Shown here in pieces: positions 24,872 through 37,985 of a stretch of DNA of 64,000 bases; the stretch's first letter is position 1; each line of letters opens with the position of its first letter. A program made the translations under genes and the position numbers. Origin of the DNA: Plasmodium brasilianum (taxonomy: Eukaryota > Apicomplexa > Aconoidasida > Haemosporida > Plasmodiidae); the NCBI RefSeq assembly GCF_023973825.1, contig NC_090117.1, positions 434,001 to 498,000 on the forward strand, in the 5' to 3' direction. A model generated the notes under the pieces. It saw nothing but the letters and a program-made list of their open reading frames with translations. It was not told the DNA's origin and did not search any database.

Positions 24872-25356
24872 TCAAGAGTGTCCTTTTTTGGAGGGCACTG
24901 GTAAAACGTACAAAGCGCCGATAGTGTCTATACCTAAAATTTTCATATCATTTTTTTTCCTTTTTTTATTCTTGTTGGACTTGTTCTTCGATAGAAGATC
25001 CTCCTCTTCCGGTTCCTGGTAGAACTGCGCTAAGCAGATGTTGTACTCTCCTGCTTTGCTTATCTGTAGAAGGGGAAAAGTATACTGTGTGTAATTAGCA
25101 TTGCGTGCAGTGTAGTTAGTAGTTAGTAGTGTGGTGTGCGCAGTGCATAGTGTAGAATCGTTCTTTTGACTTCTCTTCCTTTTGCTTCCTCCATTTTTAT
25201 GTCCTTTTGACCTTAATATTCTCCAGCAGAATTTCATTGTGCAAAAGCTTTGTTAGAACAGGCTCCGCCAGTATTTCACTCGACTCCGTTATGTTTTTTT
25301 CAATGCTCATTGGACTATAATTAACAAAAAATAGAAAAAATTAGAAAAAAATGAAA

Positions 25357-25408
<52 letters not shown>

Positions 25409-25625
25409 AAGATATGTTGTAATTATTTGCAAACGTGAAAAATCAACTATCGTATCAATTGGAATGAGAAACATATAAAAACTATTTCGGTTTAATTACG
25501 AGCATGATGAGCCCTGGTTAACAACAAGCAGCTGTAGACACTCATGCAAATTGTATCCCTGAGAGAAAAAGGTGAGAACGTGTCATATGTAAAACTGCGT
25601 ACGTGCATGTACATTATTCACATGC

Positions 25626-25665
<40 letters not shown>

Positions 25666-26065
25666 ACACACATGTTTATATATGTATGTATGTATGCACG
25701 TAGCTGCAATATGCCGAGAAGCTCATATGTAGTCAAAAAAAGGAAACGTTATTGCATACTCTTATTGTGATGAACTGAGGGGTTCCTTCGTGCTCATTCT
25801 ACAAAAGAATTTATAATTGTCAGTCGTAAGTATATACCCACACAGAGAAGTGTACACATGTTTATATGGATGTACAAATATAAATATATATGTATGCCAT
25901 TCACTAGTGCTCATCTTAGAAGGATAATTTAAAAATTGATTTTTTTTTTTTTTTTTTTTTTTTCATAATTGTTGGTATTCCGTAATATTAGTAAGACATA
26001 CCGATACAAAGATGGAGTATTTTTTATTTCGTTCTGGTTCTGCTATAGCACAGTGATGAAAATCC

Positions 26066-26097
<32 letters not shown>

Positions 26098-26739
26098 CAG
26101 CAAATTTTAACTCATCGTTATATATTAAACATGACAACAAAAAATGATAGATACGTTGAAGCGGTCTAACCGTTCTGCATGTGGCATTGTGGACATCCAC
26201 AAAAGGTTCGCACATTTTCTTAATTTCGTTTCCTCTCTGCTCTAATTTCTGTGATATTTAACAAAGAAAAGAGTGCACATATGTATATGCATATATACAT
26301 ATATACCCATGCACACACTTATACATACATATATATGCACATATACCAACATACACACATACATACATATATATGCACATATACCCACATACACACACTC
26401 ATACATACATATATACCAATACACTTATATACTTTCTTCCTTTTTGCGCCTATATATAACGCCGTTATCATTTTAATCTCTTACGTAGCACTGAGTTGGA
26501 TGAGAGGGCTTGTTATAGCACGTTTCCCTATTGCAGTCTAAAAGGAAAAATTTTCAAAAACAAAATGGCATATATCAGACTATATGAGTGCACACATACG
26601 TACTTCCGTACAAGTACGTATGTGTGCAGGTATGCGTGTACGTATGCAAAAATACATATATGTGTTTGCATGTATATATGTCTACTCACCAACAGGACAA
26701 TGCAAACGACCCCCTTTTTTCCCTTCAGCTCCTAAGCGG

Positions 26740-26770
<31 letters not shown>

Positions 26771-29700
26771 TGTGCACATCGATAAATAGGAAAGGTGCAT
26801 TTTTTCTTCTTCACTTCTTTATTTTTCTTCTTCTCTTCTTTATTTTTCTTCTTCTCTTCTTTATTTTTCTTCTTCACTTCTTTATTTTTCTTCTTCTCTT
26901 CTTTATTTTTCTTCTCTTCTTTATTTCTTACTACCTGTTGCGTCTCTTTTGAGAATCTTCTCCTCTTCTGAATTCTGATAAAATTAAAATTGAAAAAGAA
27001 AAAAAGTTTAGCATTTTGTAGGTATACATTCATTCGTACGCGCAAAGGTACACACGTATACATGTATAAGTGAGCAAGGTAAGAAGGATGCACTCATAAA
27101 TGTATCATTTTATATGTGTACGTATATGCATGTATTCGTGTGTATATAAGTGCATTGCTTCTTACATCGTATTTTGTTAAATTCGAGAATTTCATCATTC
27201 CGTAACCTATAAACACAGAAAGAAGTAGATGAAATAAGGTAAATCGAAATAGAACGGAATGGAACATAATAGAACAAAGTGAAACACAATAGAACAGAGC
27301 AGAACCAAACAAACAGTAACACCCAGGTACAAAACCTCTTTTCTGCAATGCATATGCTGTGTTTCTCACCCTTTTCGTTCATGTATTTTTGAAGGGCAAC
27401 ATCCGAAGAATGTTTTAGCTTTTTCAAGTCATCGTTGATCTACAAAAGGTACATTCATAAATACATACATATATACCTGAGTACAATTAATACATACATA
27501 TATACATACATGCATACTTACATATGTACGTAAATCCATACGTACACACATACGCACATAAATACACATACAAGCGTGCCACCACGCATGGCATACATAA
27601 ATGTACGTTCATATTATTTTCATTCCATCTCTGTGAAGTTAAACGTGTGTAGTTTCCCCCTTACCTTCATCAATCGGATGGTCAGAATTTCAACAGATTT
27701 TTGAATGACCTCATTGTATATTTTGTATTCATTTATTCTCCCCATAGCCTCGAATTTTAGCCTCAGTTCTTTCTGAAACGTAATGGAAAAATGTGTTTAA
27801 CGGTGTATGTTCACGAGTACATAGTCAGCACGCTCATATAATATGTAGGATCATATAATACGCATTCTCTCATAGCACGCACAACCACTTAATGCACATT
27901 AGCCCATTTATGCATATCGTTTCATATCCTTTTTTCCCTACATTTTTCAAATCTTTATGTCGATTCAATTTGTCGTTTAGACCACGGAGGATTCCGTTAA
28001 TACTCGACAAACTTTTGTGCATCTTTTTGTCTATAGTAAACATATGGGATTCATCATATGTTTTATTTTTTTCCTTTGAGGGATTCCAGACTTTCTCATT
28101 GTTCTGTTTAAGTAAAAATGAAGGAAAAGAATAAAAATGTGTGATCTCAAAAAAATATAAAAAAATAAAATAAAGTCATTTACACAATTAATATTATATA
28201 TACTCATAATGTCAAAATTTGTAATGCACTTTTTATATGCACATGTTCATAATATTCCCAATTCGGTCAATGAGTATTTAATTTCTAATTATTGTATCAC
28301 TATATCGTTATATCACTATATCGTTATATCACTATATCGTTATATCACTATATCGTTATATCACTATATCGTTATATCACTATATCGTTATATCACTATA
28401 TCGTTATATCACTATAACGTTATATCACTATATCGTTATATCACTATAACGTTATATCATTATATCGCTATATCACTATATCGTTATATCACTATATCGT
28501 TATATCACTATATCATTATATAGCTATATCATTATGATATAATTTAAAAAAAAAAAAAAAAAAACTTGCCTGATAATTCGCAGGTACAAGTGGGTGCAGT
28601 GTTTCCTCCTGAAGCTTTCCTTTCTTCTTATAAGCTATATTCATTTGACTGTACTTTTGTGCATCTTCCTCCTTTTCTCTTTCACCATTTATATATACAT
28701 TGGTACCTTTTCCGTCTACCTTTTCATCATTTTGCTTCTTATCTTTGCTCATTTCTTCAGTACTTTCGTTTTGTTCACCTTCTTCCTTTTCCTCCATTTC
28801 TTCCATTTCCTTTTCTTCTTCAATATCGTTCATTCTTTCATTAACATCGTTGTTATCTTTTTTTTTTTCCTTTTTTTTTAATTTTCCTTCCTCCTCTTTT
28901 TCTTCGTCCTCCTTTTCTTCGTTCCCCTCCTTCTCTTCGTCCTCCTCCTTCTCTTCGTCCTCCTCCTTCTCTTCATCCTCTTCCATCTCTTTATCGACAC
29001 CGTTTGCTTTATCGACACCGTTTGCTTTATCGACACCGTTTGCTTTATCTTTCTTTTGTACCTGCCCTTCATTCAATTTCTCTTCTTCATCTTTATTATT
29101 ATTAACTTGCTCTACATCCTTCTTGTTTCCATCCTCTTTATTCTTCCCCTGGTCTTTTTCGTTGTTCTTCTTCCCCTCACCCTTATTATTACTACTCCCC
29201 TTATTTACCTCCTCTACCTTTTCTCTATTTTGTTCTTTACCTTTATCGTTGCTTTGCTCTTTACCCTTATCGTTGCTTTGCTCTTTACCCTTATCGTTGC
29301 TTTGCTCTTTACCCTTATCGTTGCTTTGCTCTTTACCCTTATCGTTGCTTTGCTCTTTACCCTTATCGTTGCTTTGCTCTTTATCCTCATCGCTGCTTTT
29401 ATTTTTGACCTTTCCCTTCTGCTCTTCATCATCTTCATCGTATTCATCCTCAATCTCTCCGTCTAAATTTTCCTCTACATCATCTTTTTCATCATCCGAG
29501 TCTTTCTCCTCTTCCTCTATGTCTACGTTATCCTCATCGTTGTTTTCATATTCCTCTTTTTGTTCACCCTTGTTTGCTTCGTTTGTTTTTTCGGTGCCAC
29601 TTCCGCCGCCGCTTCCTCCATTTTTTTCTTCCTTTATCTTTTCCTTTTTCTTTGATTTCTCTTTCTCTTTATTATCTTCTCTTTTTTCTTTTTCGTTTCC

Positions 29701-30538
29701 TTGGAGTACATTTGCTTTTAATTCTTTCAACATCTGGGCAGAGGCCTTACTACTACTTTCGACATGACCGGGGTCAGCTTTTCCCTCTTCATTTTTCCCG
29801 CCATTACTACTGTTACTGTTACTACTACTGTTACTGTTACTACTACTGCTATTGTTACTACTACTGCTATTGTTACTACTACTGTTATTGTTACTACTAC
29901 TGCTATTGTTACTACTACTGCTATTGTTACTACTACTGCTACTGTTGTTAATATTACTGCTCCCCTTTTCGTCTTTTCCTTTTTCACTGTTATCTTTTCC
30001 CTGCACCAGATTCTGAACAATCCCCCCTTCCGATGAGGTATCCAGGTCTTTGTTCTCTACCCTTATACAACTATTGATTGTACAATTTTCAAGGAAGCTA
30101 ACATTCTCCTTTATATCGGATGGTACATCTTTGATTGTATTATGATTTTTTATATTCCTCTTTTTATTGTTATCATTATTATTAACAAAATAATGACCAT
30201 CCCTTGCTGCATGTACGAAAGTCAAGTTTTGTAAATTTTCATCTCCTTTTCCCTTACCTATCTGAGAATAGTGGGAAGTATAAATGCTTGTTGAATCTGT
30301 GTATTCTTTAACAAAAAAAAAAAAAAAAAAAAAAGTGTATGAGTATGCGTATATGTGTGTGTGTAAATACTGCTACTGAAGGAGGGGTATATTAAATATT
30401 TCTGATAAGGTTAGAGTGATGACAAACTAGTAGCTACATAGCCAGAAAGGAAATCATTGATAGATTTAAGAATATAATTACAATGTCGTTATTTCGTTTG
30501 AAAGAAGAGTACAACAATAGTTTTACAACTTCAAACAT
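24872..30538 (-). CDS. RON6: Rhoptry neck protein 6, 15 exons
   Basis: Minus-strand exons (high to low): 30538-30438, 30286-28570, 28103-27942, 27772-27665, 27439-27370, 27206-27166, 26974-26935, 26731-26690, 26537-26485, 26248-26171, 26064-26002, 25798-25760, 25558-25500, 25314-25212, 25063-24872. Phases agree throughout (2,868 nt, 955 residues). Exon 1 gives a hydrophobic, signal-like segment; its junction with exon 2 is the weakest. Exon 2 is low complexity: Ser/Asn runs, eight KGKEQSND units, KANGVD and EDEEKE repeats. The small exons encode coiled coil (about 607-745), then a Cys-rich domain with ten Cys (LHCPVDCNRETC, KKMCEP, FHHCAIAE, LHECLQLL). This fits the rhoptry neck protein RON6, secreted from merozoite rhoptries at invasion. 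The convergent ACS neighbour agrees with P. falciparum PFB0680w/PFB0685c as I recall it. Confidence 0.82.
28293..28530. repeat. 14-bp tatcactatatcgt array in RON6 intron 2
   Basis: About 17 tandem copies with a few point variants (ataacgt for atatcgt), filling most of the intron next to the GC donor. Confidence 0.92.
28564..28570 (-). other. GC-AG splice donor of RON6 exon 2
   Basis: The exon-intron border reads CAG|GCAAGT on the minus strand. It matches the donor consensus at every position except C for T at +2. It joins in phase 0 to the acceptor at 28104 (ttaaacag|AAC). No GT in the vicinity keeps the frame as well. Confidence 0.7.
29225..29395 (-). repeat. 24-bp coding repeat in RON6 (KGKEQSND)
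   Basis: Seven to eight in-frame copies of a 24-bp unit. The outer copies are diverged (CGTAL-free variants such as KEQNREK and KNKSSDEDKEQSND), the inner ones identical. Confidence 0.9.
29805..29950 (-). repeat. Ser/Asn low-complexity tract in RON6
   Basis: Triplet-based array (agtagtaac-type on the minus strand) encoding runs of SSSNN and SSSNS, as commonly seen in Plasmodium exons. Confidence 0.9.
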
Positions 30539-31765
30539 TAACACACATCAACAAATAATGTAATAACCCTTTTTACCATTTTCTTCCATTTCATCTTTTT
30601 TAAGTCATACCTTTGTTTCTTAAAAGTCCTTTTGTACTTATCACCAAAAATAATAAGAAAAAAAAAGAATGCATTTTTTTTAAAACTCAACAAATATACA
30701 CATTTAGAGAATCATCCCCTCGAAAAAAATATATATATATATATACATGCACACACACACCTAAATATATATATATATATATATATGCACACATATGTGT
30801 TAAAAATAAACACTCAAAACAAATGCCACGTTTCACAAGTTTGCACTAATAACTACACTTCGTATATACATGGTCAATTTTTTATTTTTTTTTATTTTTT
30901 ATAAAAAGAGTCATATTTATTTCATCAACAGCAAATATGTGCATTTTATTATATCAGAACAAATAAGAACAAAACTGAACAAAACAGAACAAATTGGATA
31001 ATGTAGGAAAAAATTTGGTTATATCGATAAAATTGGATCATATCAAATCTTCATTTTAAAATTTTTATAACGTAACTCAAATCTATCAACTGGGAAAAAC
31101 ATTAAAAAAAAAAAAAAAAAATAGCACACTTGTCAAAAAGGAAAACTCTGAGGGGAGGGGGGAAAGGAGCACGTTCACCTCTTCCGTTGGCGAGTGAGAA
31201 CGGACAAGTGTACGTTTAAGTATATATATACATATGTGTTATTGCATATCCATAGTTACATATGTATACTTATACATTTTTACAGATGTATGCGTACTGT
31301 ACTTATGTTCCTACTTGTTTAAGTAAATGTGTACCTATTTATATGCCCATTTATACATCTATTCGTAAACTCTTTTGTATGTTTGTATACATTCAAAATA
31401 AAATTAAATCTAACAATTAACAGAACAAAGATCTTAATTTTTAATTTTTGGGGTGCAAGGTATACATGGATATAAAAAAAATAATAAAAAGAAAATTAAA
31501 AATTAAAAGAAAAAAAAAAAAAAATTGTTACTACAAATTTCAGTAAACCTGGGAAAAAACATCACACATGCAACGAATATAAAAAAAAAAGGTGCACTCC
31601 ATATGTATATGCATATACATACATGCAACATGCATAACATATATGTATATATATACATATATATATATACAACACACGTAAGTGCATTTACGCAAAAAAG
31701 TTCAGTAAAACAGAGTTATAATGGTTAAAGCTAAGAGCGAGGTAAAAAAAAAAAAAGAAAAAAAG

Positions 31766-31816
<51 letters not shown>

Positions 31817-33061
31817 TGGTAAGGAGGTGTTAATTCAAAAGGCAAATAAAAGGAATAAAAAAATTCTATGCATTTATAGTGCATAATGTATTTACTACTC
31901 ATACATGTATATATATGGGTATACATACATGTCCTATTATTCATATGTTTATATGAGTATATTACACATACACGATACACATACTTTTATGTATGCATTT
32001 ACTCGTGTGTACACTGGTTTTCATGCAAAAATACCAGATGAAACTGGATCAAAAATGGAAATATTTTAAATAAACAGCCAACAGTTGTATTCATGTAGGG
32101 ATATAAAAAATTAGGCATAAAGAAATTAAAGGGGTAAAGGCCTATATGGGGAGGAAGTGGAAAAATGACGAATTGCAAAAAAGGGACGAAATGGATTATC
32201 AGCGAAATAATGAAAAGTATAATGAGAAAAAAAAAAAAAAAAAAAAAAGTAAACAAACGAACAAACATATTAATCATTAAATAATAACATTGAAAAAAAC
32301 AGGAAGGTATTAAAAAAAAAAATTAGCATATTATTATATTAGCATATTATTATATTAGCATATTATCATATTAGCATATTATCATATTAGCATAATATCA
32401 TATTAGCATATTATCATATTAGCACATTTTTATATTAACATATGAACATAATATCACATGAACATAATATCACATGAACATAATATCACATGAACATATT
32501 ATCACATGAACATAATAGCACATGAACATATGATCACATGAACATATGATCACATGAACATATGATCACATGAGCATATGATCACATGAGCATATTATCA
32601 CATTAGCATATTAACAAACTAATAAATTAAACAAATTAACAAAATAACAAATTAAAAAAATTAAACATATGAATAAAAAATTTTATAAAGAATTGAAGAT
32701 TTATAAAGCAATGAAGGCGGATCGAAACAATTAGCAATGGGAAGGCCTAAATTGGAACCATACAACATGAGTGGACAGATATTCACGTGCACACAAATAC
32801 ATGCACATATGTAGATACGCACATACATGTATACCCCCCCACACACACACACACACACGTGGAATCACAAATTGCCCCCACAGGAATACCGAAACACCAA
32901 GTAACCGACCATCTGCCATTTCCACCAACTTATTTGTTTGGAACACACCACTAGAAATGTAAATAACGCATGTACATTTTTGTAAATGTATGTATATATA
33001 TATTATATATGTACATGCGCACGCATGTTCGTCCCCACTATCAACAGCCCAGTGTTCCACC
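30539..33061. other. Tandem intergenic spacer upstream of RON6
   Basis: Both flanking genes are on the minus strand, so this holds the 3' end of the PqiA-like gene and the RON6 promoter. It contains (TA)n (30730-30785), long A tracts (31745-31815), and a 15-16-bp array (32330-32625) that changes composition from attagcatattatcat to acatgaacatatgatc. No coding signal was seen. Confidence 0.75.
32330..32625. repeat. 15-16-bp minisatellite, two variant families
   Basis: About 18 units. The left part is attagcatattatcat-like and the right part acatgaacatatgatc-like, with intermediates between, suggesting gradual drift along one array. Confidence 0.85.
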
Positions 33062-36000
33062 CTAATTGTTCAAAGGTACACACGAAAAACCAGACAAGGC
33101 ATTCTTTGATATCAGATAATTAATAAAGCCTTCCAAATTATACTTATGACTTTTCCACACAATAAATCTCTTCCTTTCTGAAAGCATAGAATTTACTTTT
33201 TCCTGTACACGTTCTTGTACATCGTCTAAAGGTATATCTACATTTTCAATTATATCAGAATGTTTGATTACTTCGATTTTTGTAATTTTCAAATCCTTCA
33301 CAAATATATCACTTATATAATTAGGTATCTTGTTGTGATTACATGTAGCACCAATGGTTATGGAAAAGGTTGGGGTACTTCCTATTAAAAATGCATAAGT
33401 ACTGATAGGGCAGAAATTTGTTCCAATACATAATTTTAAAAATAATGGACCAATTATATGCTTAAAATGACCTTCTAAATTTAAATAATATTTCCCCTTA
33501 TCATAAAAAAAATTTAAATTTTCGACATTTATTGAACTTATTCCTTGTAAAAATAAGAGAGTTGCATGATAGAATGTTTTCTCTTCATGATATATACGTC
33601 CTACATTATAACATGGTTCTTTAGCAAGATATTTCTTCGTTCTACACTTACCTATGCTGTTTGGTATTAACGCATAAAAATTCGATGATTTGAAAAATGT
33701 ATTCAATGTTTTATTCACTGACTGCATATCGAATCTAAGTACCTTTTCTTTTTCGAAAAAGGTCATTATAGATATTATAAATATACAAATAAACAAAATG
33801 GTGTGAATGAATATGAACAATTTTGTCATTACATCTCCTCCTCCTGCTCCTCCACTTCCTTTCTTTTTCCTTTTCCTCTTTTCCAATTGGAATAACAGAA
33901 TTGATTTAATCGGTATGATGTTCTTTAAACAACTCCTTTGCTCATTTTTTGTTGTCGACATTCCGTCCTCTGTCCGTAGCTGTTGCTTCTGCTCCTTCTC
34001 GGGGGGTATTGACTGGGATTGCAATTTAGCTTCATCATCACGATCGCGGTTCCGCTTAGAATGCGTGCGGCTCGAATCCCGTGGGGGGCCAGCACCGCTT
34101 TCCACCTTTTGATCTCTTTCCACATAGGACAAAGCATCCCCTTCCCTTCCCTCGTTCTGACTGCACAACAAAGCACTATTATTAACGAAACACTCATTAG
34201 CCTCGTTGTTCCTACTTGTATTATGTGTCAAATGCCGCTTGGAATTATTAGTTTCCATAAAGTTTAACTCATTCATTTCTTCATTGTCTATTCGAGTGTT
34301 TTGATAACCTATAAAGTATAAATCGTTATCATCCATTTGGTGTACTGTTTGAACAGTATCTGTATGTTCCTTTCTGGATGAATTCCTTTCACTACCACTG
34401 TTACTATTATTGTTATTGTTACTGTTATTATTATTATTATTATTACAATTACTGCTACTATTGTAGTAGTAATTCTTCACTTTAAATATGAAACCAAAAA
34501 AGTAGGAATATATTGGGACTTGCCAATTCTCCTGTTTCTGAATATTCAAATCTACTATTTCACTATGTCTGTTTTTTTCAAATAACAAAATTCTTTTCTT
34601 GGTTTTATCCAATTTGTTTATATACAATTTCCACTGCCTTACATAAATATTTATAGAAAAGCAAATCAAACCATATATAACAAATAATAAAAATTTACAA
34701 AATTTTACCTTATTACTACTATATAATATTTGTATATTCAAATTATGAGTATGCTTCACTATTTGATAAAATGTTAATAATGCGATAGAAATAATTTCCC
34801 CTAAAGAGAGATGAAGAACTAATGAACATATATAGGAAAAAAAAACAGATAAACAAAAATAAAGGTTCAAAATTTTACAATATATAAAACTAGTATTTAT
34901 ATCTTCACTTTTACTACTTGATATGGTACTATTATTTGGAGAAGATAAATCATCTGATGTATTGGATAGTTTATCATTCTTTTCTATTTCTTTTTTTATA
35001 TATAAATAATTATATCTTTCTGATACAGTCATTTTTTGATTATCTCCAATTTCCGGATCAAATACTAACTCATCATTTAAAGCACATACTTTTTTATACC
35101 ATAGTGAAAAATTAACATAATATAAATTCATAAACAAAACACTTAAAAAAAAGGAAATGGCAATAATTAATGGAAATATAAATGGAAACATAATAAAAAA
35201 TGGATATATATACTGCCTATTTATTTTTAATTTTAATATATTTAACATATCTATAAAATCTATTAATATTCCTTCTATGTTAAAATTAAAGTAGCTTAGA
35301 TATATGTATATTCCTACCATACTACATTCGACAACTGTTATCAAATATATACATAAACATAAATATAAAAATAAAAATAATCCATAACTTAATTTTATTA
35401 TATTTAATGGACTTTTTTGACAATTCGTTTTCAATAAAGAATTAAATTTTTTTTTTTTTAAATAAATATACGCATCATTATTTTTCATTATTTTATAAAA
35501 ATGACTTATATTACTTAATGTTTGTAATTTGTTATAACATAATAACTGCTTCTCATACTTTTCGTGCTCTAGATTATTCTTATCGTTAATGTGTGTAAAT
35601 ATGTTTGTCTTTCCCTTTCTGCCATCTGCGCCTCCTCCCTCCTCCTCACTTCTCTTCCTCCTTCCACTGCCTGAGTTTCCTTTATATGAAGCTTCCTTAT
35701 CGTTCCTCTTTTGTCCACTACTACCTGAAATTCCCTTTCTCGCTTCTTCCTTATCGTTGCTCCCTTTACCATTACCCATGCTACTCTTCCCTATGGTCTC
35801 CGCATCTTTACTTACCCTCTTTCCCTTCCCTTTGCTTCTTCCTCTACTTCCATCCTCACTAGGGGAAGTTCCCTCTTCCTTCTTCCTTTGGACTTGGTTT
35901 TCCTCTTCCCCTGCACCGTTGTAGCTACACAACATATCATCGATCCCACTTTGCATCCTATTTCTAGCCAGCTTATTACTGTCATTCTCTGTATTACATA

Positions 36001-37032
36001 TGGTCGAATTGGGGCTATTATCATCGCCCATTTTTTCCGACGGACGAGAATAAATTTTTATATTTCCTTTTTTAAAAATTCTAATTTTAACAGATGTCAA
36101 TGTTAATAAAAAAAAAGATGATATTGTTGACAAAACACAATAATTTAAAAAATGATAAGCTCCAATTAATATTCTTGCTTCTAACAAATATAAATTTAAT
36201 GAAGAAACAATAAATAATGATATTAAAACATCTACAAATTGAAACCTTGAAATTGAACTTAAAATACTAAATTTTTTTAAAATATATTGTTCATTCTCAT
36301 TTATTGTATTAATAAAAAATATATCCTCTTCATCTTCTTCCTTTTCTTCTTCTTCATGTTTTAAACTTAAATTATATAATTTAAAAAAACTATAAAAATT
36401 ATCACTAACCATAATAAACTTTAGTATTGGTATTATTATTGAAAAAAATAGCAGTAATGCCATATTGAAATAACTCCCATTCGTAAACAGTAGCCATATG
36501 GATTCCAGAATTGAATTTTCGTACACCATTGTGTTGTCACTTATTATACCTTCAAAAAGGAAACAAAGCATTTTTTAAAATAATATTAGCAGAAGTAATT
36601 CACAACATGATGCAAGGGGGGCGTGCATGTTTACACACGCACGCATGTACATACGTGTACGGATGTAATATGCGATATGCACGTATACATGTATGTATGT
36701 GTATATATTTGTGCAACTTCAACGCTTTTTCTGCACTCTGTCCACTCAACACACTCTGCGCATATTTCTATGTAAATATGGACTATTTGGTAATGTGCAG
36801 GGAATGTTTTTTCCCCTATTTCTTTCCTTTTTTGCCTACTTCCATGGAAAACGATTTTCACTGCCGGATTGATGATCCCATTGATGAAAAAATAATACGA
36901 AATATAAAATAAAATAAACGATAAAAACAAAAAGTTGTTAATTATAAAAATTTTCGTCTTTCTTGAAATGCTCAATTTACGCACAATGAAATCTTTACAC
37001 ATACTATACGTACTGTTTAAAAACACCATCAT
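33062..37032 (-). CDS. Polytopic PqiA/LetA-like membrane protein, 2 exons
   Basis: Exon 1 is 37032-36840 and exon 2 is 36549-33062. The donor (CATGGAA|gtaggc) and acceptor (ttgaag|GTATAAT) keep phase, giving 1,226 residues. The unspliced ATG at 36571 would lose the first membrane segment. The start region has a membrane helix (NNFLFLSFILFYISYYFF) and NPAVKIVFHG. Then comes ILESIWLLFTNGSYFNMALL and a helix around IIIPILKFIMV, then a VDVLISLFIVSSLNLYLLEA block. This is the pattern of bacterial PqiA/LetA proteins, membrane partners of MCE lipid transporters. More helices follow, separated by low-complexity loops. The last ~230 residues after a final helix (TKLFIFIHTILFICIFIISI) are soluble-looking with several Cys (GKCRTK, EPCYN, LKLCIGTNFCPI). 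Lipid transport is an inference; the compartment is unknown. Confidence 0.78.
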
Positions 37033-37950
37033 TCTGAATTGTTCATAATAAAAGGTTCAATGATATTTATAACTATTTCAAAATAAAATAATATAACATT
37101 ATTTCTTTCTATACAATTTATTTTATATTTCATTTTAATCATAAGAAATTTCATTTAATTTTATAATATCACTGCTTTGTATGTTTAATAAAACAAAAAA
37201 GCAGAACTACATCATTTCAATCTATATATGAATATATATAAAATAAAGCAGTAAAAAAAAAAAAAAAAAAAAAAAAAATGGCTTTTTTTTTTTGTACGCT
37301 TAATTTGATGGAAAATATAATTCACAACTTGTTAATTACATAATTAAAAAAATAGGTTAATAAGAAAAAAAAAAAAAGAGTGATGAGGAAAAAGGGCAAA
37401 AAGAATCAATGAACATGGGGATTAACAGATCAACTAATAAACGGATGAACTAACGAACATTTTATGGATTAATGAGATATATATATTCTAAAAGTAAAAA
37501 AAAATTAACACAAACGTCAAAATTAATTTGTACAATGTACAAGCATAAATATAAACATATATAAAAAATATATATATATTTGTATATATATGTATATTTG
37601 TATATATATATATATATATATATTTGTATATATATGTATATTTGTATATATATGTATATTTGTATATATGTTTATATGAATATTTGTATATATGAATATT
37701 TGTAAATTTGTAAATTTATGTAGGTATAAATGAACGTATATATTTATGAACGTACGGAAAGCAAACGAAGTTCAAAAAAAAAAAATCCCAAATCAAAAAA
37801 CAGCATCGGAACAAAATTAATTTGAATTGGGTAAAACTATACTTAATTTAAAAATGTTAAATATGTACATAAATTTGATAGTACGGAAAAATTAAAAATA
37901 AAAATGAAAAGTAGAAAACAAAAAAAAAGAGATAAAAATGGATAAAAAGC

Positions 37951-37985
<35 letters not shown>

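Noticed and set aside
28700..29767. 355-residue plus-strand frame across RON6 exon 2
   Set aside because: It is Ser/Leu/Phe monotony, the antisense of the Lys/Glu/Ser/Asn-rich RON6 exon. The minus frame has splice continuity on both sides.
34058..34090. T-arm-like sequence (ggctcgaatcccg) suggesting a tRNA
   Set aside because: It lies inside the coding part of the PqiA-like gene. There is no anticodon arm or acceptor stem around it, and no other tRNA was seen in the window.
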